DNA from: Hermodice carunculata
Lineage: Eukaryota > Annelida > Polychaeta > Eunicida > Amphinomidae
DNA length: 64,000 nucleotides
Direction: 5' to 3'
Assembly: GCA_964020975.1 (NCBI GenBank)
Contig: OZ026622.1
Coordinates: 53,279,642-53,343,641, forward strand
Numbering within the stretch: the first letter of the stretch is position 1; every line of letters begins with the position of its first letter. A model generated the notes under the pieces. It searched no databases. It saw only the letters and a program-made list of their open reading frames with translations, and was not told the origin of the DNA. Below are positions 23,675-64,000 of the stretch, one piece after another. A program made the translations under genes and the position numbers.

Positions 23675-24215
23675 ATAATGATGCAAACATGGCATTTAAT
23701 GTTGCAAATTTGTGATGAATTTGCTAAAGAACATTATGTAATCTTCGACCCACAGAAGTTGAAACATATGATTAATGATGGAAACCACCAAAACGTTAAT
23801 CTGTATATTGACAGATTTCCTGTTGTACACGTATATCAATGTAAACATTTAGGTAATATTGTTGGACGCAAAGCAAATTAGAAAACATTCAGTTCACAGA
23901 TTTAATATGAGTTCAATCTACTTATGGCACAATTCCACAAAATATTTCCTGATATTAGGTATCAGCTTTTTAAAACCTACTGCACGACTTTGTATGGGTG
24001 CCAGCTGTGGGGTTTCTCTCAAAAAAAAAGATTATTTTTATATACAGCCTGGCGTAAGGCTATAGGATTATATGGAGATTACTTTTCATAAGGCACAGTG
24101 AGTTACTGCCGTATATATTATGTCAAGATTTCCATGTCGGTTCCACTTCACACAAAGTTTATTAAATTTGTCCATAAAGTTTTAAACACTATTACAGTTA
24201 TTCAATAGTTAGTAT
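23675..24215 (+). pseudogene. LINE reverse transcriptase, palm-to-C-terminal fragment
   Basis: The first frame gives LQICDEFAKEHYVIFDPQKL and YQCKHLGNIVG, the region after the catalytic YADD in many LINE proteins. After a frame change, sequence resembling LYGCQLWGF, WRKAIRRLW and LPYILCQD follows to about 24130. These are C-terminal motifs of the same kind of protein. It is opposite in strand to the LINE at 18.8-22.3 kb and from a different subfamily. Broken and 5'-truncated. Confidence 0.7.
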
Positions 24216-24534
24216 CTTGGCCTGTTAGCCCTTAATAGAAGCTGCTCAAATGTCTGCAAGTTCCTTAATGTGATTTTGCAAACGTAAAAAAATAGACAAG
24301 TATGATTTACCAGCTCAACTTTTGGTCAGTGCCTTGTACAGTTGTACACCCCAGAGTTAGAGAGCAATGAAACTGAAGTAATTGCCAGGTTGGTACATCA
24401 ACTTTGTCAGGCTCATGATGGCAGGTTCCAGACTATCCTCACAAGTCAAGAAATCTCGTACACTGTCAGTATACGATGTACTGGCTAACTCTTGTGATAA
24501 TGAAAAAGCACACACATAGGCTGATGTATGTTCA

Positions 24535-24689
24535 GACCGGGACTTTTTTCTTTGAGGTCACATAAGGCAGGTGGTCTTTCAATAGAGGTGCAATAACATG
24601 GAAGAGGTAGGAAAGGGGACTTTTGAAATATGTTCTTATAAAGCAGGTGGTCTTTCATTACAGTGGTTTCTCAAACAGGTTTCACTGTA
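24535..24689. mobile_element. Palindromic MITE, diverged copy
   Basis: GGTGGTCTTTCAATAGAGGT and GGTGGTCTTTCATTACAG modules are followed by the end CAGGTTTCACTGTA. The left end is eroded. Confidence 0.55.
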
Positions 24690-25283
24690 TATATATATTC
24701 AATTGCAACTTTGCACTACTTGTATGTAACTGATTTTGCATTCTATGTTTTATATGTTTCTATTGAGTATGAAATACAGCTATACATAAAGCAGGGTAGA
24801 ACCCAGTTAGCTGATTCCAATTTGTAGCACAGAACATGCATATACTAGCTAATCTTTCCATGGGCCCTCTGCTGTATTGTCTGTTTGTAATTCAGATTAG
24901 TTTTTGCAGGATATTTAAGTTTTAACATGGGGCAACAGCCCTGGTACACCGGTCTTTTCTGTCATGACAAGCCATGCCTGTCGTTTCTGTCATGACAATC
25001 GATATTGCATCCTTAGATATGAAAATATGTGTTGCAATGGTAGTTTGTTTAATTAACTTTTGGAAATCTCAATGTCAACTCCTGTTTGTTCACAAACGTC
25101 ATTACAGTTGAATATTCAGAGAGAAGAGAGCTTTCGTGGCACATGCTGCTGCTCACTTGTACAAACATCCCCAGCTGATTTACTCCCACCATGCTCAAAT
25201 TGATATCACAGGTAAAAAGTTTCTGGATATTTTTATCAGTGCATGAATTGCCCTGGAGCATCAACAGACTCGTCTAATTTTAA

Positions 25284-25471
25284 TACAGTAAAACCTGCCT
25301 ATCACTCCACCTCTGCAAAGGGACCCCTGTGTTAAAGGACTAGTCTCAATGTCCCCCATTAGCATAGCTTAGTTTAATTTTACCTGCCTTAAGGGACCAC
25401 CTGTTATGAAGGACCATTTTTCATGGGTCCTGTGGGTGGTCCCTTAAGACAGGTTCCAGGTTTTATTGGAC
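25284..25471. mobile_element. Palindromic MITE, TACAGTAAAACCTGCC end
   Basis: The left end is TACAGTAAAACCTGCC. The right end carries GGTGGTCCCTTAAGACAGGT and TTCCAGGTTTTATTG. An internal inverted CCTTAAGGGACCACC module is clear. Confidence 0.65.
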
Positions 25472-25853
25472 TTGCTGAAATAATGTGACACTTTTTCAAC
25501 TAAAAACATGCCATAGGTGGACACGAACATTCACACTCAGCCAGACACAGTACCCAGCACTTATAAATCATAAAATTCAGTTTAGAATACATTCACAGCA
25601 CAAGACAAAGGGCTTTTAGTAGAATTCATCGTGGTTTCAATGAGTGGCTTTTCAGACAATAGTTCCCTTGAAAAATACTTAGGAACGGCACTAGTCGCTG
25701 CAGCGCAACGATCATTACCCAGTGTCCTTAGCGGCAGGTGGGACATCTATTCCAGAGCCACTATTGTTGCCATTACCACAACATAGAACAGCACACAACT
25801 CTGAATTGATTGCAAAGTTTTCAACTGTTTATTACCGCTTCAAGAAAAAAAAA

Positions 25854-26110
25854 ATGCCTGTTTACCACTGTGCAGTATCAGACTGCATGGCAGATTCAAG
25901 GAAATTGAACAATCTTCAGGAATATTCACGGATGGAAGGCATAACTTTCTGGAGTCTTCCACCTGTGGGTCGCAGATGAGAGCACTACGATGAAGTGTGT
26001 CCCACTTATCAACAGTAACAGGGCCAAAGGTCATCAGTGCTCATGCTTGCGATCGTCACGCTACACTTTTGGGTAGCAGGAACCACCGGTACAGAGTACA
26101 TTTCAAGGGA
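25854..26110 (+). pseudogene. Decayed THAP zinc-finger domain segment
   Basis: From an ATG, the frame reads MPVYHCAVSDCMADSRKLNN, then YSRMEGITFWSLPP, and meets TGA at 25977-25979. The C-x4-C start and the aromatic-Pro block fit a THAP C2CH domain. In another frame LINSNRAKGHQCS continues where the family has W-x-x-x-I-N-R and a Cys. The end of the domain is unrecognisable. It may be a remnant of a THAP-bearing DNA transposon or a host THAP gene. Confidence 0.5.
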
Positions 26111-26351
26111 ACTATTGATATGTACAGTTTTAAATATTTTCACTTTAACTGTCTGCTGTGCATGTGTGTGTGTATCTTTGGCCTACACAAACTGGTTTTC
26201 AAAACTAAATCTGAGTATAAATAAAGAGTTTACATTGTACCTGCTTTGTATTAAAGCCAAATACACAGAAATATTCTGTCACATGTATGGAATGACATTG
26301 ACTCCACAGAAGAGAAATGGCAGGTCTTTTTTGATGCATGATCACTGAGAA

Positions 26352-26535
26352 TACGGTAGTCCCTCCTTTGAGAGACCACCCCTAGTGCCACTCAAAAGGC
26401 GGTCACATAAAGCAGGTGGTCTCTCAAAGCAGGTATAAATAACATGAAAAGTACTACAGAGAGACCTGACAATTGTGGTCTGTCAAAGGAGGTGGTCTCC
26501 CAAAGGAGTGGTCTTTCAAAGGAGGGACTACTGTA
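26352..26535. mobile_element. Palindromic MITE, TACGGTAGTCCCTCC ends
   Basis: Ends TACGGTAGTCCCTCCTTTGA and TCAAAGGAGGGACTACTGTA are inverted repeats of about 20 bp with one mismatch. The interior holds repeated GGTGGTCTCTCAAA modules. It lies between the two THAP segments. Confidence 0.8.
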
Positions 26536-26738
26536 GAATGAAAATATTTCATAACAACAGGCCAATATGCCTATAGTGCTCCGCTGTCAGAAATCAGATG
26601 AAAGTGAAATGAATGTAGCAATAAGAAAACGTTCTACAATATACCTGTAATGTTAAATCCATCCATCCATACATGTCAACAATTATAGATGCCAAGACCA
26701 TCTCAATAGCTTTGGTCCAAATTAGCTAGTACTGTGAG

Positions 26739-27141
26739 CTACCACTGCAACGCAGTGATCGCACCCCCACTCTCTACTTGGCAACTGGCCATTCTGCGTT
26801 GCTGGGTAGGTCGCTCGACCCTCGGCCGTCTCACACGGTTCTGCCATCGGTTTGTTGTGCGTTGTTTTTCTGTAATCTTCCAGTTGTCATACGGAAATAA
26901 CGTGGGCACTGGGTTTTCCGGTGTGGAACCTTTACCCCCAACAAAATGTCTTGAACAAATTCTGTCAAATTTGCCTGGTGGTTCATAATCTTCTGGTCTT
27001 TTCACCATATCCAACCACTCCCGCCGTTTCTGTGTTTCTTTGGAGGAAAACCGTGGAAAGCTACCCCTTGCATCCAGGGGTACTCATCCAATTTCTTGTG
27101 TCTGGCTTACAGCCAGGAACTTTGCAATCGTAAACTGTCAT
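26739..27141 (-). pseudogene. THAP zinc-finger domain segment, two frame offsets
   Basis: The - strand encodes a near-complete THAP domain. From an ATG at 27141: MTVYDCKVPGCKPDTRNW, then GVAFHGFPPKKH, then REWLDMVKRPEDYEPPGKFD with RICSRHFVGG and PVPTLFPY. C-x4-C, the FPxK block, the Trp, C-x2-H and the final AVPTxF-like motif are all present. Two single-base frame offsets separate the first three blocks. They could be decay, sequencing error or an unseen intron. A basic tail follows. No transposase or other domain was found next to it. Confidence 0.65.
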
Positions 27142-27339
27142 TGTAGCTTTTGAATACTTCTGTCTTACGTTGGAAAATAACGATCAACTTTGCGATATCA
27201 TTTCCCTGTACTTTGGCTATGGCGCAATATAGCTGCTATATTGAAACGACCTAACCTGCCGCAAGGTGCACCGGGAAATGACCCTGGCGCTTTAGCAGCT
27301 ACCGACGAAACTAGCAAATTTGGACCTTAGGTATTATAT

Positions 27340-28230
27340 AGCACTTTTAACTTTAAAGCTCGATGACCTTGGGAAAATAAGACAAGGTCATTAATAATAA
27401 ATAAAATTCTTCCATCATATCTACGTCTTTCAAAAAAAAAATAGCAAGCCTGGCTCAATTATTTCCTGATTACAAAATCTGTCTGTTGCTTTACATTATG
27501 TACTGACCTTGACAAAATACGTCAAGGTCACTGTTATTTAATAAGAATTTATGCTTTTATGTAGTGCTTCTCTGGTATAAATTTACTAAGGTTAGTCTTA
27601 CTTGCTGTCAAGATGTTGAATTTAATGTATTTCCACCTCACGGGCATAGTTTCACATTTCAGTCATAAGTTTGTAACACAAGACCCATTTCAATCACATA
27701 ATATTTTCAACTTTAAATCCTCTGTGACCCTGAGAAAATAAGTCAAAGTCCCTCATATTTTATACCATTGTAGCCCTTTCCATGAAGCATATTGGCCATC
27801 AATTTCATAGTGCTAGCTCAATTATTTTTTGATATATTGAATTAAAGTGTTTCAATACATTTTGGATCATATTTCCCGTATACCATAGGTGGCGCCATTA
27901 GTAACACACACATTCAAGATTCTTGGCTCAGTAAAATTCCTACAGAGTTTCATAAAGATCCATCAAAAATTAAACACAATAGTGTCCACAATTTTTTCAT
28001 ATTTGACCTATATCTTATGTAATAATGTAGGTCATGACCTCATTATCAAACTGAACCTAGATTTTTCATACATATGATATGTCCTGAAAGTTATATGGGG
28101 CTATCATAAAAAAATTTTCAGTTATCACCTCACAACCCAAAAGTTTACAGACAGATGGACAGATGACAGACGGACAGACAGGAGTGATTGTATAAACTCT
28201 GCACCCTTAGGTCAGCAGAGCTACAAGCTG
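27340..28230 (-). mobile_element. Helentron-like family-B copy
   Basis: The right end (GGTCAGCAGAGCTACAAG) is the complement of the family 5' end. The body has repeated GACCTTGACAAAATACGTCAAGGTCA-like palindromes (about 27507-27531) and the GACAGACGGACAGACAGG block shared with 61.3 kb. Confidence 0.5.
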
Positions 28231-28844
28231 TAGCAGGAAGACAAGAGAAGCAATGATGAAATTAGATAAATGATTTGCCAAAATGCCTGACCAGTCTCTG
28301 CCATACCTGGACTCCTCAGAGGCGAGCGAGGTCTGTTCAATTCCAGGGTAAACATAAATGTTGAACTTCATGTTTACTAGTTATAGGGAGTTGGTATCTG
28401 TTTCAACTCTCTGCTCTGTGATTCAAAAAAACCCCCAAAAACTGACCGCTGCATTAGATGCATTGGCCCTTTAAACGGTATGACAACATTAACACAGGCA
28501 TGGGCACCGTAGCTGCAGTATTGTAATGTAACTGTGATGACATCAATCACATATTAGCTCCCAGTCTACTTTAACATTAGGATGAATTAAATTACAATGC
28601 CTGGGTTGTTTACAAGTATATGACAAAAAACATATAAACTGGTTTGCCATAAATTTTAAGTTTATATTTTATGCAAATAAGCAGCACACATATATTATTT
28701 CAATAAAACATTACGCTTCTGTCAAATTGTCAAAGTAAAACACGTTGATGTTTTCTGTCAGCATCATGATTCCAGGGAGATTTTCCTTGCTCTTAAAATT
28801 TTAGCCTCTACATATCTGTTACCATTTCACCTGCTTTATGTCAG
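28231..28844. other. No recognisable feature
   Basis: AT-rich sequence without conserved coding, clear tandem repeats or inverted ends on either strand. Confidence 0.5.
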
Positions 28845-29365
28845 AAATAATAATTTACCCACTACATAGCAGCTACCATTTTAGACATTGCATGTCAGTA
28901 ATCATTTACCCACTACATGTCAGTTACCATTTTACCCACTACATGTCAGTTACCATTCTACCCACTACATGTCTGTTACCATTTTACCCACATGTCAGTT
29001 ACCATTCTACCCACTACATGTCAGTTTCCATTTTACTCGCTACATGTCAGTAATAATTTTACCTGCTACATGTCAGTTACCATTTTACCCACTACATGTC
29101 AGTTACCACTCTACCCACTACATGACAGTTACCATTCTACCCACTACATGTCAGTTACCATTTTACCCACTATATATCTCTTCCCATTTTACTCGTTACA
29201 TGTCAGTAATAATTTTACCCACTACATGTCAGTTACCATTTTACCCATTACATGTCTGTTACCATGCTACCCACTACATATTTGTTGCCATTTTACCCTC
29301 TACATATCTGTTCCATTTTACCCCTTCCATGTCAGTTGTCATTCTACCATCTCCATGTCAGTGAC
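28845..29365 (+). repeat. 26-bp minisatellite, about 20 units
   Basis: The unit is CATGTCAGTTACCATTTTAC plus CCACTA, with point variants and an occasional deletion. All three forward phases stay largely open because 26 is not divisible by three, producing the LPTTCQLPFYPLHVSYHFT texture. No gene is implied. Confidence 0.9.
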
Positions 29366-30640
29366 CAGTCAAAACATATTGTGGCATACATACCACAAGG
29401 TAAAAATCTCCATTTGTAGTTCAATAAAACATCATAGTATTGGGACTGGCAGCTTCTCTCAGATCACATAAGAATGTTAATTCCAGCTGTCTTTTGATGC
29501 AAAATCACATGACTACATTGGGGAGAACAGTTTTGCTGAAAGTACCTGCAGTTTACATCCCTGTAATTATGCAGTCATTTGCCAGTTAATGACTTGGATG
29601 CTGTTTGAAGTTAAACCTGCCTGGATCATGTGCCTGAGGTGTTTATTTCTGAACATATCTGCAGCTGATGTGTCACTAAGTGTTCTTTATAGAGGTTAAG
29701 ATGATCTCTACTACAAATAGTCAGGGTGTTTGAGTATGACCAAAATATAGTTTCACAGTGTGCTGTGCATGTGAGAAACAAAGGCTATCAACAGCCAGCT
29801 GATAATAATGTTATGAATGGAACTTGTCTGAACTTGTTATTGAAACAGTTCCAGAATCACAAAAAATTAACAGCCCAAGGGTGACTATATACATGTACTG
29901 ACAATATTAATCAGACCCAGAAGCTACTTCAGACCATTTTGATTACATGTTGTCCCATGTGCAACCAACTATGGACCCTTGAAAAGGGTCCATAAACCTA
30001 CAGAAACACAGATCCATAACAAAAATGTGCAAGAGGACTGTGGCCATCGTGTGCTCAAATGGCACAGTGCAATAACAAAAAAATATTACATTGAAAAACA
30101 ATTTTGTGGACATGAACATCACGAATACTGCCTTTCTTTTTGTTGATGGCACAAAACAATAGAAATTATGTTCCACAAAATACAAGTTCATTTTGTTTTA
30201 TTTTCATGTTTCTTTTTTTTTTTCTATCAGCAAAATATGAAAAAATAAAATACAGTGAAATAAAGTTAATTACACTGCAGTATATTATTGTCAAAAAGTG
30301 TGTCAAGCACCGAAACTACTATTGAAGATCAGCACAAGAATTTACATCTCTCACTTTGACAAAAATCTCTTGATGATGGGTCTGTCTATTCAGCACAATA
30401 CCAATTATACCCCGCAAAAACCACAATGCAGGGGCCTAGATGGTAGGTCTGCCATTCTTGCTTATACACCTGCAGTTGGAAACAGAATTTGCACATCAAT
30501 GGACAGTGCCCCTGTCTCCAGGGACCATCTTGTCAAAGCTTGGTACATTTGATCTTGTTTTAACCTCTAATGAACCACAACATTACTGGTTTATAACAAG
30601 TATATGAACTCTTGGTGTGGTCATTTTCTACAGGTTTGAA
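29366..30640. other. No recognisable feature
   Basis: AT-rich DNA. Scanned for exons, inverted ends and tandem repeats; none was convincing. Confidence 0.5.
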
Positions 30641-32370
30641 GTGCACTGTTAGGTACCTATCAGTGGTTACAGATTTGACATGCAGTTTGGGACCTATCAG
30701 TGGTTACAGGTTGGAAGTGCAGTGTGGGACCTATCAGTGGTTACAGGTTTGAAGTAAAGTTTGGTACCTGTCAGTGGTTACAGGTTTGAAATGAAGTTTG
30801 GGACCTATCAGCGGTAACAGGTTGGAAGTGCATTGTGGGACCTATCAGTGGTTACAGGTTTGACATGCAGTGTGGGACCCATCTGTGGTTACAGGTTTGA
30901 AGTGCAGTTTGGGATCTATCAGTGGTTACAGGTTTGAAGTGAAGTTTGGTACCTGTCAGTGGTTACAGGTTTGAAGTGCAGGTTTGGACCCTTCAGTGTT
31001 AATAGGTTTTGAGTGCACTGTTGGTACCTATTGGTGGTTATAGATTTGAAGTTTAGTTTTGAGATGCAGTTTGGGATCTGTCAGTGGTTACAGGTTTGAA
31101 GTGCAGTTTGGGATCTATCAGTGGTTACAGGTTTGAAGTGCAGGTTTGGACCCTTCAGTGTTAATAGGTTTTGAGTGCACTGTTGGTACCCATTGGTGTT
31201 ATAGATTTGAAGTGCAGTTTAGGACCTATCAGTGGTTACAGGTTTTGAGTACACTGTTGGTAACTATCAGCAGTTACAGATTTTAAAGTGCAGTTTGGTA
31301 CCTATCAGTGGTTACAGGTTTGACATGCAGTGTGGGACCAATCAGTGGTTACAGGTTTGAAGTGCAATTTGGGAGCTATCAGTGGTTAAAGGTTTGAAGT
31401 GCAGTTTGGTACCTCTCAGTGGTTACAGGTTTGAAGTGCAATTTTGGACCCTTCAATGGTTGCAGGTTTTGTGTGCACTGTTGGTACCTATTAGTGGTTA
31501 CAGGTTTGAAAAGCAGTTTGGTACCTATCAGTGGTTACACAGTTTGAATGCACTGTTGGTATCTATCAGCACTTACAGGTTTTGAAGTGCAATTTGGTAC
31601 TTATCAGTGGTTACAGGTTTTAAGTGCAGTTTGGTGCCTGTCAGTGGTTACAGATTTCAAGTGCAGTTTAAGACCCTATCAGTGGTTTTGAGTGCACTGT
31701 TGGTATCTATCAGCAGTTACAGGTTTGAAGTGCAGTTTGGTACCTATCAGTGGTTACAGGTTTGAAATGCAGTTTGGTACCTGTCAGTGGTTACAGATTT
31801 CAAGTCCAATTTAAGACCCTATCAGTGGTTACAAGTTTTGAGTGCACTATTGGTATCTATCAGCAGTTACTGGTTTGAAGTGCAGTTTGGTACCTATCAG
31901 TGGTTACAGGTTCCAAGTGCAGTTTCATACCTATCAGTGGTTACAGGTTTGAAGTCCAGTTTGTTACATAACAGTGGTTACAGATTCCAAGTGCAGTTTG
32001 GTACCTATCAGTGGCTACAGGTTTGAAGTGCAGTTTGGTACGTATCAGTGGTTACAGGTTTGAAGCACAGTTTGGTACCTATCAGTGGTTACAGGTTTTA
32101 AGTGCAATTTGGGACCCATCAGTGGTCACAGGTTTTGTGTGCACTGTTGGTACCTATCACAGGTTTGAAGTGCAGTTTGGTACGTATCAGTGGTTACAGT
32201 TTTGAAGCACAGTTTGGTACCTATCAGTGGTTACAGGTTTTAAGTGCAATTTGGGACCCATCAGTGGTCACAGGTTTTGTGTGCACTGTTGGTACCTATC
32301 ACAGGTTTGAAGTGCAGTTTGGTGCCTATCAGTGGTTACAGGTTTTAAGTGCACTGTTGGATACCTACGT
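30640..32370 (+). repeat. 37-bp minisatellite, over 40 units, with higher-order repeats
   Basis: The unit is ACCTATCAGTGGTTACAGGT plus TTGAAGTGCAGTTTGGT. Units vary. Blocks of several units are themselves duplicated: one block starting AAGTGCAATTTGGGACCCAT recurs at about 32100 and 32240 (141 bp apart), and another near 30974 recurs near 31136. Stop-free frames are repeat translation. Confidence 0.9.
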
Positions 32371-33335
32371 ATGCAAAAACAATATTTCAGTATCAGAAAT
32401 GTGATTCATGATTGAGACAAATTCCTATGGCAACATTGGTTTCATGACTTGATTACAGAATAATAAGGTTACATTGTATTTATTCAAATGAAAGTCCCAG
32501 GTCGTTAATGTAGTAACTATATCTTATCACTGAAGTTTTATGACCATTTATCAGAAAGATTTAAACAGCACTTTTACTTCAGTGTGACAGTTCTCAAGAT
32601 GTAAGTAAACATACCCACCAATGATCCAGTGACCTGATTGATCTCACAGGTACAGGTCAACTGCTCACATCAACAGTAAAGGTTTTCCTGTACATTTTCA
32701 TGGAAAAAGATGAAAACTGAAGAGAAGGTGAAAGGTGGCCACCTTTCTATTCATAATGTGAGAAAAACAATGCATTGGATATGGACCTGAATGAATGAAG
32801 TGATGGACAGAGACAGTGGCCAAAGCTATGTCCCTGTGAGCGAACCCAGTATGTGGTTTGGAAGAAATCATAGTTTACTCAGAAAATAGCAAACAAAAAA
32901 TTGTATCACAAGAAAGACAAACAACTCTAATATATTTATAACTGTACTCTTTCTTCAAGCTTTAGAATTCAACAAAATAAGGGAAGAGAATTGCATACTG
33001 CACTGAGGGAGACAAGTAACAGAAAACAGACAATTTTTTTCTTTCATCAAATATTGTAATTTGACTCCATAACATTGTTTTTATACAAAGCGAGTTCGGT
33101 CTTATTAAAAATGCTATGCAAATCTCATTTGTGCCTCCCTCCATGTCCATTGCTCTACAATTGTGACTTCATCCATAGTCTTCTCTCAGTCCTGTGCATT
33201 TTTCCACACATGTCAAATATTTTTGCTGCACATAATGCCAAGGAATAAACTATTTGCTCCATGTGGGATCTTCCTTAATGCACCCACAATAAATCGACAA
33301 GAATGTGGCATAAAATGAAAGGCTTTTTGGTCTTC
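32371..33335. other. No recognisable feature
   Basis: AT-rich DNA downstream of the 37-bp array. A TTTATT at about 32479-32484 is AATAAA on the - strand, but it is more than 2 kb past the APEH stop. Confidence 0.45.
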
Positions 33336-33583
33336 TTAACTCATTCCATACCAGTCCCTGACTTTTCCGTATATTTACTTAGATTTAAGACAATTGCAAA
33401 TTTAAATTCTTCATGAAAAGAGCTTTCACTCAAGTAGCAACATGCCTAAAGTCTTAAGTCAGTGGTTGTGGCACTGCCTGGCAAGTCATGTTGCAGCTGC
33501 CGCAAGGGCAGCTGCAGCATGACTTGCCAGGCAGTGCGAGAACCACTCACCAATGCCTGTGACCATAGTATGGAATGAGTTAA
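33336..33583. mobile_element. MITE with TTAACTCATTCCATAC ends and 40-bp-arm hairpin
   Basis: The ends TTAACTCATTCCATAC and GTATGGAATGAGTTAA are inverted, and TTAA borders both sides. The central palindrome (33462-33546) has about 40-bp arms built on GTGGTTGTGGCACTGCCTGG with a CCGCAAGG tip. It is the best-preserved copy of the family seen at 6269, 15485 and 50280-50705. Confidence 0.85.
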
Positions 33584-34713
33584 TATTTAAGTGGGTGGTC
33601 AAACTGTTGGCTTTTATCACTGGACAATGCAGGTCATTGATAATGGTGGTGAATACACAATATTTCTAGGTTAGAGCAGGCATATTTTCATCAAATATCC
33701 CTGGTTAGGGTGGTGTATTCTATTTGATAACATGTTGATAAGAAACAAGTATTAAGCAAACAAGTCACCTGTGTTGTTATGCATGACCTGAACTACCAGA
33801 TAACCAGACTATCTCTGTATTGTCTCCTCTCCCCCCGACCTGGTCTGCGCTCTGATCACATGATCCCTGTTTAAATGCTGAAAAAGTGACTCCAAATCTG
33901 ATTGGTCTGCTTTGGTTACCATGGTTACAGACTACAGTGCAACATGGCACACGGACTGCCAATGGCCATGGTGCTGATCAATTTCCTGATTGGTATATCA
34001 TTCTGTACAAAGGGTGACAGTTCAATTTTGTTCCGCTTACTGTATAATATTCCTGCAGTCCTGTGGCTGACCAAGTGTACTTACAGAATATACCAAGCAA
34101 TGTCTGCCTAAGAGGCATAAATGCCATGACCATTGGGTCTTTGATGTTGTTAAATACCAGGTCTTTGGCTCCAAATCATCATGACATATAAATGGAGATA
34201 TCCAACCTTTAACTCAGACAGGACACGACTTGTCCAGGAGAAGTGTGCGAGTCATACAAACTTGTCTTGTTCTATTTTGTAATTGAAACAGGATCAGAGA
34301 TTCCTAGATATATGCCCCCCTCACTGTATCACTGTGACCCAGATACTTGACCTGGTGACCTACTTTTATGCATGTCACACCCTGAAGTCCAGATACACAT
34401 GCGTGCAACGTTTCATGACTCAAAGAGGACAACAGAGTTACTGCCCAGACACGACGTGTCAAAGACAAATGCATGGACACACACACAGAAGTGTTTACTA
34501 TATGCCCTGACTCTGGTAGGAGGGGGGGAGGGGGCATAACAAGTCAGGAAATTGGTACAATATGAGTGACATGGTAACTGGATAATATATTGCCTTCTAA
34601 AAGGAGCCACTTGTTATCAGCAATCAAATTTTTACTGCACTCCCATCACACTAGAGGGAGCCATATGATTATTCCTGAACAGGTCTTTGCAGGTCCAAAA
34701 AAGCCCGCATCTG
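33584..34713. other. APEH 3' UTR and flank
   Basis: This lies downstream of the APEH stop on the - strand. No other coding was seen. An obvious poly(A) signal close to the stop was not identified. Confidence 0.4.
33915..33928. promoter_or_regulatory. X-box-like palindrome GTTACCATGGTTAC
   Basis: It fits the RFX-type X-box consensus (GTNRCC-N-RGYAAC). A similar site is at 1145-1158. Neither lies near a recognised promoter, so function is doubtful. Confidence 0.2.
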
Positions 34714-63881
<29,168 letters not shown>

Positions 63882-64000
63882 CTGTAACAAGAAGGGAAAA
63901 GGCTCTCTAATGCATTCTGTAGCCACACTGCATTTCAGTAACCATCTATACAATTTTACTCTCATTTATTACCATTGCTTCACCTTCACTCCAGTTCAAG

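Overview
The window is eukaryotic: an intron-rich, AT-rich invertebrate genome, most likely a marine spiralian such as a mollusc. This placement is an inference from dispersed-repeat style (elements with heads like AACAAGAGGCCCATGGGCC and many TCAAGGTCA motifs) and gene structure, and is not proven. Only two conserved host protein genes are visible, and they converge. (1) The 3' half of a Rab GDP-dissociation inhibitor gene lies on the + strand, as five coding exons between 3888 and 9919. (2) The 3' end of an acylaminoacyl-peptidase gene (APEH) lies on the - strand, as four coding exons between 63881 and 34714. Two of those exons are separated by one intron of about 26.2 kb. Both genes continue outside the window.

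Everything else is repeat-rich non-coding DNA. 1-9.9 kb: GDI introns with palindromic MITEs and a 59-bp minisatellite. 9.9-34.7 kb: intergenic, with two Helentron-like repeat families (called A and B here), a broken CR1/L2-type LINE on the - strand (22.35 to 18.77 kb), a LINE 3' piece on the + strand (23.7-24.2 kb), a foldback element with palindromic satellite arms (22.7-23.5 kb), two decayed THAP zinc-finger segments pointing at each other (25.85-27.14 kb), and minisatellites with 17-, 46-, 26- and 37-bp units.

34.7-63.9 kb is APEH. Its giant intron holds two hammerhead ribozyme motifs (39.3 and 49.4 kb, both read on the - strand), a 1.6-kb GC-rich foldback (40.07-41.70 kb), many minisatellites, a LINE reverse-transcriptase piece (47.9-49.1 kb), a G-rich insertion with a 10-bp target duplication nested in another MITE (53.4 kb), and a 3.2-kb TTAA-targeting DNA element with 20-bp inverted ends (57.2-60.4 kb).

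The most interesting signals are non-coding: the two hammerhead motifs; the repeated pattern in which ends or hairpin flanks of palindromic MITEs have expanded into minisatellites (43.2, 45.0 and 50.3-50.7 kb); MITEs that share a stem base but have different, internally self-complementary apical stems; and two TTAA insertions whose unoccupied sites can be read from related repeat copies in the same window. No prokaryotic features, CRISPR arrays, rRNA or tRNA genes, or recognisable virus-derived elements were found.
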